From the IMG/VR virus record IMGVR_UViG_3300012206_000014, positions 1-26,608 of that record: 26,608 nucleotides of DNA; one strand, 5' to 3'. Source of the DNA: a virus. Position 1 is the stretch's first letter. Every line of letters starts with the position of its first letter. A model generated the notes under the pieces. That model was not told the origin of the DNA. It made no database searches and was given only the letters and a program-made list of their open reading frames with translations. Made by a program: the position numbers and the translations under genes. Below are positions 20,960-26,608 of the stretch, in pieces.

Positions 20960-23900
20960 TTGCCCGCCCCTGAAGTCTCGCTGGTCATCCCGACCCGCGG
21001 CAAACTCGATCTGCTCAAGCAGTGCCTCTCGACCGTCGGCAGGACCTGCGGCCACCGGGCCGTCGAGCTCATCATCGTCGAGCACGACACGACGGAGGTC
21101 GGGGACTGGATCCGTAGCGACCAAGCTAAAAACCGAAACGAGTGGTTGTATATCCACGCCCCCGAGCCGCAGTCGTACTCCTCCCTGAACAACCTGGGCG
21201 TCGCCAAGGCGAACGCCAAGTACGTCTGGCTCCTGAACAACGACGTCCTGGTCGAGCCTGGGTGCCTCGACAAGATGATCCAGGTCCTGGACGAGAAGCC
21301 TGAAGTCGGGATCGTCGGCGCCAAGCTCCTGTTCCCGGAGCGGACCATCCAGCACCTCGGGGTCATCTTCAACGCTTACGGTGTCCCCCGGCACCTCGGC
21401 TGGAGCAAGCCAGACGGGCCGGAGTACGAACCCTCTCAGAGAAGCGGTTACTTCGACAGCGTGACCTTCGCCTGCGCCCTGATCCGCAAGGATCTTTGGG
21501 ACAAGCTGGGCGGGCTGGACACGGACTACTACTTCAACTACGAGGACGTGGATTTCTGCCTGAGGGCCAGGGAAGCCGGGTTCCGCTGCTACGTCACGCA
21601 CGAGGCGACCGCCATTCACCTGGAGGGCCAGTCGCTGGACATGCGCAAGACCGCTAAGCACTCCGTGATGGCCAACCTGGCGGTCCTGCGGGACAAGTGG
21701 ATCTTCAACGGCCGGCTTGAGAAGGTCTTGGGCATCCCGATCCAGCGGGAGTTCGGGCCGTTGCACTCGGAGCGCAGGAACCTGGCCTTCTTCCCGGCCG
21801 GCAAGGACGCCGGCATCAGCTGGTGGAGGATCGAGCTCCCGGCCGCCAAACTGGCCGCCAAGAAGCTCGCCAACATCCACATCTTCCACGCCCAGACGCC
21901 CCAGGAGGAGCTCACCCAGCTCATGAGCCGGGCCGACCTGGCGGTCTGGCAGGGGTTCTTCAACGAGTCTGTGAAGCGGATGGCGGCGCTGGGGCCGGCG
22001 CGCGGTTTCCCGCTCATTTACGAGTATGACGACCATCCGGTCTACCTCAGCCCTTACGCCCAGGCCTACCGCTCGCTCGGGACCGTGGAGGTCCAGATCC
22101 GGATGAAGGACGGCGAGGAGATCTGGCTCTGGCGCGACGGCGAGCACGGTTTCGACCTGGAGCTCAACCGGCAGAACCGGCAGCGGCAGCTCGAGATCAT
22201 GAGCCTGTCCGACGCCATGACGACCACGACCGAATCCCTGGCTTCCTACTTCCGGACCCTCAACCGCTCGGTATACACGCTGCCCAACTGCATCGACTTC
22301 GACTACTACAAGGCGCCGGCGGACCTGTACATCAGGAAGCCTGGTCCTATCCGCATCGGTTACCACGGTGGTGACAATCACTGGCACGACGTCAGCACAA
22401 TCGGTCCGGCGCTCACGAAGTACGTCAACACCCACGATGTGCGGTTTGTAAACCTCGGCCACTTCTATAAGGGCCCGTTCAAGGGCATCGACATGAACAA
22501 GGTCGAGGAGCTCGGCTGGGTCCACGTCGCTGCGTTCCCCTGGAGACTGGCAGCCGCCGGCCTCGACATCGGTCTCGTGCCGCTGGCTCCTCACCACCTG
22601 CCTGAGACCAGGTTCAACCAGTTCAAGTGCGTCGTTGGGGATACACGGGTCGTGACGCAACGCGGGGTCAAGCGGATCGCGGATGTGAGCCTTAATCCAG
22701 ACGGTAAGGTCTGGCAGGAGCTGGCGTTCAAACCAATCGCCGACATCGTCCGCTACGCAGAGGCGCCGACAATCAGAGTGCGGACGAGGCGCGGTTACGA
22801 GATCGAAGCCACGCCACAGCATCGGATTCGCTCTCAAGGTCGATTCGTCGAAATGCAGTCCCTGACTCGCGGGGACCATGTGGACCTGTCGTTCTTTGAA
22901 TTTGCCGAGGTTCCGCAGTATACGGTGACCGGGCCGCTCCTTCTCACCAAGAAACTCGACACGATCACGCTGGGAGACTTGGACGAGGCCCTCCTGCCAA
23001 AAATCACCATCGGCACGGATTGGGCGCGCTTTCTCGGCTTAATGCTCGGCGATGGCTGCTTCAACAGCAGACTTTGTGTCGGGGTCTCCTGCGATGCCCA
23101 GGACCGAGGCGTGATCGACTGGCTGATGCGCTTCGGGCGGTCGGTTGGTCTCCGGCCCGTCGAGCAGAGACACCCGATCAGGAGGTGCACAAACGTCTCC
23201 TTCAGGAGCCGGAACCTGGTCTGGCTCCTAACTGAGCGTCTGGGGATGGCAGAGGGCCTGGGCAGATATAAGAAGCTGCGCGTACCGGAGGCGATTTGGC
23301 GCAGCCCAAAGCCGGTCGTTGCAGCATTTTTGTCGGGTTTGTTCGAGGCAGACGGGCATGTGTCTTACAAATCGAGCTGCATACGGCTCTCATCCAAGAG
23401 CGAGATCCTGATGAGGGAGGTCCAGATCCTCCTCCTCGGTTTCGGGATCCTCTCTGACGTCTGCTCCAGTTTCAACAGGGTGTACAGGAAGACCTACTGG
23501 TATCTGGGGCTCAGCAGGGAAGCAGCCGACGGATTCGGTACAAGCATCGGATTCATTTCGAGCCGGAAAAGAGACGAGATGATCCGCTTGATCGCAAAGG
23601 CTCACAGCAACCGGTTCCGGCCGAACAAGTTGAGCGACGAGATCGTGCATCTCCAACCCGGCATCGCGGCAGTACACGATCTGAATGTTCCGGACGGCAG
23701 CTGTTATTTCGCCAACGGTTTCGTCTCGCATAACAGCGACATCAAGTGGCTCGAGTATTCGGCGCTCAGATGGCCCTCCCTGATCCAGGCAGGCACCGAT
23801 CCCTACTCCAACTGCGTGGACGGCGAGAACGCCCTGACGTACGCGACCGAGGAGGAGTTCACGGAGAAACTCGACGCGCTGGTGAAGGACGTCGAGCTCC

Positions 23901-24064
23901 GGAAGAGACTGGGCGATCGCGCCCACGACTGGGTCCGCGAGCACCGGAACCTGGACAAGGAGATCCACCGGTGGCTCGACGCTTATGAACAGGTCATCCG
24001 GGACACGCCGATTCCTGAGGCTGAAGAGGCGCGCGGCCCGCGAGCCGTCGCCGAAGGGTCATAG
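20960..24064 (+). CDS. Two-domain glycosyltransferase interrupted by an intein
   Basis: TTG 20960 follows GGAGG at five-base spacing. Without the 369-residue intein (557-925) the protein is 665 residues. The first part (about 1-270) is a GT2-family domain: SLVIPTRGK near the start, NND at 93-95, and YEDVDFCLR near 194, as in rhamnosyl- or glycosyltransferases of GT-A fold. The second part is a GT-B, GT4-like domain with IRIGYHGGDNHWHD, then DIGLVPLAPHHLPETRFNQFK, and after the intein SDIKWLEYSALRWPSL, which forms the sugar-nucleotide-binding loop. Both halves could make glycans on the host surface or on the virion. The enzyme sits among two methyltransferases in an island after the capsid gene. 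Confidence 0.85.
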   Translation: MPAPEVSLVIPTRGKLDLLKQCLSTVGRTCGHRAVELIIVEHDTTEVGDWIRSDQAKNRNEWLYIHAPEPQSYSSLNNLGVAKANAKYVWLLNNDVLVEPGCLDKMIQVLDEKPEVGIVGAKLLFPERTIQHLGVIFNAYGVPRHLGWSKPDGPEYEPSQRSGYFDSVTFACALIRKDLWDKLGGLDTDYYFNYEDVDFCLRAREAGFRCYVTHEATAIHLEGQSLDMRKTAKHSVMANLAVLRDKWIFNGRLEKVLGIPIQREFGPLHSERRNLAFFPAGKDAGISWWRIELPAAKLAAKKLANIHIFHAQTPQEELTQLMSRADLAVWQGFFNESVKRMAALGPARGFPLIYEYDDHPVYLSPYAQAYRSLGTVEVQIRMKDGEEIWLWRDGEHGFDLELNRQNRQRQLEIMSLSDAMTTTTESLASYFRTLNRSVYTLPNCIDFDYYKAPADLYIRKPGPIRIGYHGGDNHWHDVSTIGPALTKYVNTHDVRFVNLGHFYKGPFKGIDMNKVEELGWVHVAAFPWRLAAAGLDIGLVPLAPHHLPETRFNQFKCVVGDTRVVTQRGVKRIADVSLNPDGKVWQELAFKPIADIVRYAEAPTIRVRTRRGYEIEATPQHRIRSQGRFVEMQSLTRGDHVDLSFFEFAEVPQYTVTGPLLLTKKLDTITLGDLDEALLPKITIGTDWARFLGLMLGDGCFNSRLCVGVSCDAQDRGVIDWLMRFGRSVGLRPVEQRHPIRRCTNVSFRSRNLVWLLTERLGMAEGLGRYKKLRVPEAIWRSPKPVVAAFLSGLFEADGHVSYKSSCIRLSSKSEILMREVQILLLGFGILSDVCSSFNRVYRKTYWYLGLSREAADGFGTSIGFISSRKRDEMIRLIAKAHSNRFRPNKLSDEIVHLQPGIAAVHDLNVPDGSCYFANGFVSHNSDIKWLEYSALRWPSLIQAGTDPYSNCVDGENALTYATEEEFTEKLDALVKDVELRKRLGDRAHDWVREHRNLDKEIHRWLDAYEQVIRDTPIPEAEEARGPRAVAEGS
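22628..23734 (+). mobile_element. Complete intein with LAGLIDADG endonuclease
   Basis: The element covers residues 557-925. It starts with Cys557 in CVVGDTRVVT (block A), has a TPQH-containing block B (around GYEIEATPQHRIRS), two LAGLIDADG motifs (FLGLMLGDG, 691-699, and FLSGLFEADG, 790-799) with Asp698 and Asp798 as candidate catalytic acids, a block F around VHDLNVPDGSCYFANGF, and ends with His924-Asn925 before the +1 Ser926. All splice residues and both nuclease motifs are intact. Joining Lys556 to Ser926 restores a plausible GT-B donor-binding loop. The element is inserted at a conserved active-site position, as inteins usually are. Confidence 0.93.
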
Positions 24065-24074
24065 GAGGTCTCTT

Positions 24075-24572
24075 ATCCACGCCGCAGCCTATGAGGCCAT
24101 GCAGAAGGCCCTCCAGGCGCACCTGGGGGGCCGCAGAAACGAGGTTCTCGAGGTCCTTGAGGTCGGAGCCCTGGGGAGCGGTTACAAGCCCCTTATCCAG
24201 CCGCCCTGGAAGTGGACGGGCCTGGACATCAGGGGTGGGGACGAGGTCGGGATCGTGGTCAAGGACCCACACGACTGGAAAGAGGTTGAGAGCGGGTTCT
24301 ACGACCTGGTCATCAGCGGGAGCTGCCTTGAGCACACGGAGTTTGTCTGGCGGGTGGCCTGGGAGATCGGGCGGGTGCTGAAACCGGGCGGGACGGCCAT
24401 TCTGATCGCTCCATCGACGGGGCCGGAACATAAGCACCCGATCGATTGTTGGAGAATTTTGGATGCTGGCATGCGGGCCCTCTGCAAGTGGGCGGGACTG
24501 ACGGCCGTTGACGTCACGACGTCGGGCGACCCGACCTGGATGGACTCGGTCCTGATTGCGAGGAAATCATGA
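24075..24572 (+). CDS. SAM-dependent methyltransferase, class I
   Basis: The product has LEVLEVGALGSG (SAM-binding loop), WTGLDIRGGDEVGIVV, the ISGSCLEHTEF and RVLKPGGTAILIAPS motifs of class I methyltransferases, and ends in DSVLIARKS. A strong AGGAGGT (24063-24069) precedes ATC 24075 by five bases and no ATG, GTG or TTG is near it in frame. The next in-frame ATG is 24099, and an upstream ATG (23985) would overlap the previous gene by 80 bases. ATC is therefore a candidate rare start; ATG 24099 is the conservative choice. It is likely coupled to the glycosyltransferase. Confidence 0.75.
   Translation: MHAAAYEAMQKALQAHLGGRRNEVLEVLEVGALGSGYKPLIQPPWKWTGLDIRGGDEVGIVVKDPHDWKEVESGFYDLVISGSCLEHTEFVWRVAWEIGRVLKPGGTAILIAPSTGPEHKHPIDCWRILDAGMRALCKWAGLTAVDVTTSGDPTWMDSVLIARKS
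24541..24572 (+). repeat. Imperfect repeat, copy A (end of methyltransferase)
   Basis: This 32-base stretch matches copy B (24809-24840) at 27 positions. It encodes the last residues and stop of the methyltransferase and includes the ATGA overlap that starts the next gene. Confidence 0.75.
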
Positions 24573-24799
24573 GCGACATCTACCGTTTTGGCGCGGCTAA
24601 GGACAGCACCGAATCGTATGCGGATGGGACGAGCGTTCCACACCGTCTTCAGGACGTCGAACGGCAGCATCCCGATGGCACGTGGGAGGTGGTCGGGTAC
24701 ATGGAGATCCACATCCACAAAGTCACTCGGGGCCTGACGGACGTCGAGGACATTAGCTTCGGGCTGACGGCCAGGGCCAACCCTAAGAGGACCGTGTGA
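24569..24799 (+). CDS. Hypothetical protein, 76 aa
   Basis: ATG 24569 overlaps the methyltransferase stop as ATGA. The sequence has an acidic-aromatic mix with VGYMEIHIHKVTRGL and a C-terminal basic end. No family recognised. It lies between the two copies of the repeated 32-base sequence, so it may be part of a small inserted cassette. Confidence 0.6.
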   Translation: MSDIYRFGAAKDSTESYADGTSVPHRLQDVERQHPDGTWEVVGYMEIHIHKVTRGLTDVEDISFGLTARANPKRTV

Positions 24800-24808
24800 G
24801 CAAGGTAA

Positions 24809-24840
24809 TGGACTCGGACCTGGCGGCGAGGAAATCGTGA
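24809..24840 (+). repeat. Imperfect repeat, copy B (before the HNH gene)
   Basis: This copy keeps the frame: an ATG at 24808 opens ten codons ending in ARKS and a stop, like the methyltransferase end, and the final TGA overlaps the GTG start of the HNH gene as GTGA, just as copy A gives ATGA. Confidence 0.75.
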
Positions 24841-25316
24841 TTAGAAAACATTCCGATCCCGGGCTTGCTGAACCCCGATCCGCGCCATTCGACGTGGCCG
24901 AGCGCCTTGCCGTGAGGTGCCTGGCTGACACGAAAACCGGGTGCTGGGAATGGACCGCCTCCACGGCCCGGGGCTATGCACAATTTAGCCTCTGGGGAAA
25001 GGGCAAAAAGGCCCACCGCGTTTTTTGGGAACAGTGCTACGGCAAGGTGCCAGCTGGCCTCCAACTTGACCATCTTTGTCGAAATACGACGTGCATCAAC
25101 CCGAGTCACCTCGAGCCGGTCACGCCTAGAACGAATACGCTGCGCGGCTCGACGCTCGCTGCCAGAAATGCCAGCGTTACACACTGTCCGGCTGGTCATG
25201 AGTTGTCGGGCGCCAACCTCCGCAGGAGCGGTGGTAGGCGATTCTGCAGGGCTTGCGGCAGGGAGAAGCAGAGGCGTTTCAAAGAGAGGAGATTGCGATC
25301 AGCAACATTGTCGTAG
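24837..25316 (+). CDS. HNH homing-type endonuclease
   Basis: GTG 24837 overlaps a stop as GTGA, with GAGGAAA just before. The 159-residue product has the phage HNH layout: CWEW (36-39), GYAQF (46-50), AHR (59-61), G-K-V-P-A-G-L-Q-L-D-H-L-C-R-N (with Asp78 and His79), C-I-N-P-S-H-L-E-P-V (with Asn88 and His91), then a C-terminal CPAGHE / CRACG zinc-ribbon pair and a basic tail. Such enzymes nick or cut DNA and often move as freestanding genes between phages. It lies between copy B of the repeat and the connector gene, whose likely start it overlaps. Confidence 0.85.
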   Translation: MIRKHSDPGLAEPRSAPFDVAERLAVRCLADTKTGCWEWTASTARGYAQFSLWGKGKKAHRVFWEQCYGKVPAGLQLDHLCRNTTCINPSHLEPVTPRTNTLRGSTLAARNASVTHCPAGHELSGANLRRSGGRRFCRACGREKQRRFKERRLRSATLS

Positions 25317-26053
25317 TCAGCGGCTCCTCCGGTGTTTTCGATGCCTCCGGGGACTTCACCTTCGGGCAGATGAAGAATGATGTCTGTGCGTATTACGGGC
25401 TCGACCAGGATCCGCCGAAGGTGGAGCTTGCTGGTAGGGCAATCCGCGGGATCATCGACGAGCTCAACATGCGCCAGGTTTGGATTTTTAACCTGGTGGA
25501 GAGCGCCAACATCCCCACCGTGGCCGGCGTGAAGACGATCGCCCTGCCGTCTGATTTCTGGAAGACCTACAACGCCCGCAAGACCGACGCGATCGACTAC
25601 ACGCTGTCGCCCCTGCGCCGGGAGGAGTTCGACATTTCCTTTCAGGCTCAGACCGGCATTTCCGGCTACCCGTACATGTTCATCGTCCAGAACACCTTCC
25701 GCGACGGGACCGTCGAGTTGTTCCCGACACCAGACGCCGTCTACCAGATAAAAATCAGGTACTTCAAGCACGTAGCGAAGCCCTCCGGTGACTCCGATCT
25801 CCTGGACATGCCGCGCGCCTACCAGGTGGTCCCGTATTACGGCGCCCTGTCCAGGTTCGGGGCTCTGAACGACCGACTCGACCTGGCCAACTACTGGCAG
25901 GGACTCTACGACAAGGCTTACGGCGACATGCAGCGCGACGACGAGAACATGGGCGACGAGCACCTGCGCTTCCAGAACATCGAGGAATCCAAGAGCCGGT
26001 TCTGGGACTTCGTCAGCCCGAACGCGCGCCCGCGCATGTACGACTTCTTCTGA
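25298..26053 (+). CDS. Head-tail connector / adaptor-like protein
   Basis: The open frame runs upstream to TTG 25253 inside the HNH gene, but the only good ribosome binding site is AGGAG at 25287-25291, six bases before ATC 25298; no standard start codon is in frame there. The product has a helical start (FGQMKNDVCAYYGLDQ), AIRGIIDELNMRQVW, IALPSDFWKTYNARK, then beta-rich PYMFIVQNTFRDGTVELFPTP and a helical C-terminal part. The order resembles phage neck or adaptor proteins that follow the capsid gene. The ATC start, if real, may reflect loss of an original ATG when the HNH gene came in. Confidence 0.65.
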   Translation: MSNIVVVSGSSGVFDASGDFTFGQMKNDVCAYYGLDQDPPKVELAGRAIRGIIDELNMRQVWIFNLVESANIPTVAGVKTIALPSDFWKTYNARKTDAIDYTLSPLRREEFDISFQAQTGISGYPYMFIVQNTFRDGTVELFPTPDAVYQIKIRYFKHVAKPSGDSDLLDMPRAYQVVPYYGALSRFGALNDRLDLANYWQGLYDKAYGDMQRDDENMGDEHLRFQNIEESKSRFWDFVSPNARPRMYDFF

Positions 26054-26075
26054 GGCCGAATAGGGGGCACAAAAG

Positions 26076-26608
26076 GTGAGAACCCATCTGCTGGTCGCGT
26101 TGCTTTCGTTGTCTTTCACAGTCATCGCCGGATCGCCGCCTGACTGCCGGAACACGCCTTCCCCCGGCCCCATCGAGAACGAGATCCTTGTCAAGTTCGG
26201 CCCGGTCAACGCGCGTGCTCAAGCGATGCTGGCGCTGAACGCAACAGAGATCGAGCGCCTGGACGTCGCCGGGGCGAAGGTCGAACATTGGCGCGTTCCG
26301 AATGGTCAAGGGGATCTCGCCCTGGCGGCTCTCCAGAAGCGCACGGATGTCGTGTACGCCGAGCACAACGCCAGCGGGATAGAGGACGTGATGCCAAACG
26401 ATCCTCTGGCGACCAAGTACCAGTGGTGGGTACGGTCGCCGACCACAACCTGCGGGCCGGAAGGCACGCCGGGAGTCGCATGGTGCTCGCCATGCCCGCA
26501 GCCGGTGGACGCCGATGTCGATTTGGAGGATGCCTGGACGATTACCACAGGCATCCTTGACGACCTTCACCCCATCGCCGACGCCGAGTTTGGCGAGGTC
26601 GATGCGAC
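26076..26608 (+). CDS. Secreted subtilisin-like (S8) protease, partial (3' end off window)
   Basis: GTG 26076 follows GGGGG at about eight bases; 177 codons are in view. Residues 1-19 look like a signal peptide (a basic start, then LLVALLSLSFTVIAG). Next comes a prodomain-like part with EILVKFG, then VEHWRVPNGQGDLALAALQK and DVVYAEHNAS, a pattern of subtilase prodomains, and PNDP with a downstream DLEDAWTITTG that normally leads into the catalytic domain. The expected VAVIDTG-type catalytic Asp is not seen before the window ends, so activity is unproven. A secreted protease in a phage structural region is unusual. Confidence 0.6.
   Translation, partial: MRTHLLVALLSLSFTVIAGSPPDCRNTPSPGPIENEILVKFGPVNARAQAMLALNATEIERLDVAGAKVEHWRVPNGQGDLALAALQKRTDVVYAEHNASGIEDVMPNDPLATKYQWWVRSPTTTCGPEGTPGVAWCSPCPQPVDADVDLEDAWTITTGILDDLHPIADAEFGEVDA

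Noticed and set aside
20936-22879. Long minus-strand open frame opposite the glycosyltransferase
   Set aside because: Same cause as the portal shadow; the plus frame has clear GT2, GT-B and intein motifs.
1-26608. CRISPR array or diversity-generating retroelement
   Set aside because: No repeat-spacer structure and no reverse transcriptase or template repeat was seen; the 18-bp array has no spacers of CRISPR size.

Overview
This window reads as part of a tailed-phage (Caudoviricetes) genome or prophage from a high-GC bacterial host. Genes are tightly packed, mostly small, and often joined by ATGA, GTGA or TGATG stop/start overlaps. The head-morphogenesis genes are unmistakable: large terminase, portal, a scaffold-like protein, a DUF5309/SU10-like major capsid protein and a connector-like protein. 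The host cannot be named from the sequence.

Layout. From 1 to about 8.75 kb every supported gene lies on the minus strand: small accessory genes, many with paired Cys-x-x-Cys motifs, plus an XRE-type regulator, a Dam-like adenine methyltransferase that starts at CTG, a Lar-like zinc ribbon, small membrane proteins and a von Willebrand A domain protein. One tRNA with anticodon CAU and initiator-like features (7563-7640) follows a good sigma70-like promoter. A second such promoter (8724-8752) sits at the divergence point and starts the minus-strand block. From 8829 to the right edge all genes are on the plus strand: candidate small terminase, TerL, small linker genes, portal, more small genes, terminator, scaffold, major capsid protein, terminator, and then an island of sugar and SAM-dependent enzymes, followed by a connector and the start of a secreted subtilisin-like protease cut off by the window edge.

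Mobile DNA is concentrated in the plus-strand half. There is a freestanding LAGLIDADG endonuclease before the portal block, a complete LAGLIDADG intein inside the glycosyltransferase, and an HNH endonuclease just before the connector. The 3' end of a methyltransferase gene is imperfectly duplicated immediately before the HNH gene.

The most unusual item is an 18-bp tandem-repeat array (2236-2452) filling the gap between two minus-strand genes. Read on the plus strand its conserved positions spell Gly-[Thr/Ser]-Leu every six codons, with variation mainly at synonymous positions, and one extra base breaks the frame. It could be a remnant beta-solenoid coding repeat or an iteron-like DNA element. 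Other points of interest are overlapping small zinc-finger genes, several genes that have a strong ribosome binding site but no canonical start codon, and a terminator with a competing upstream pairing partner.
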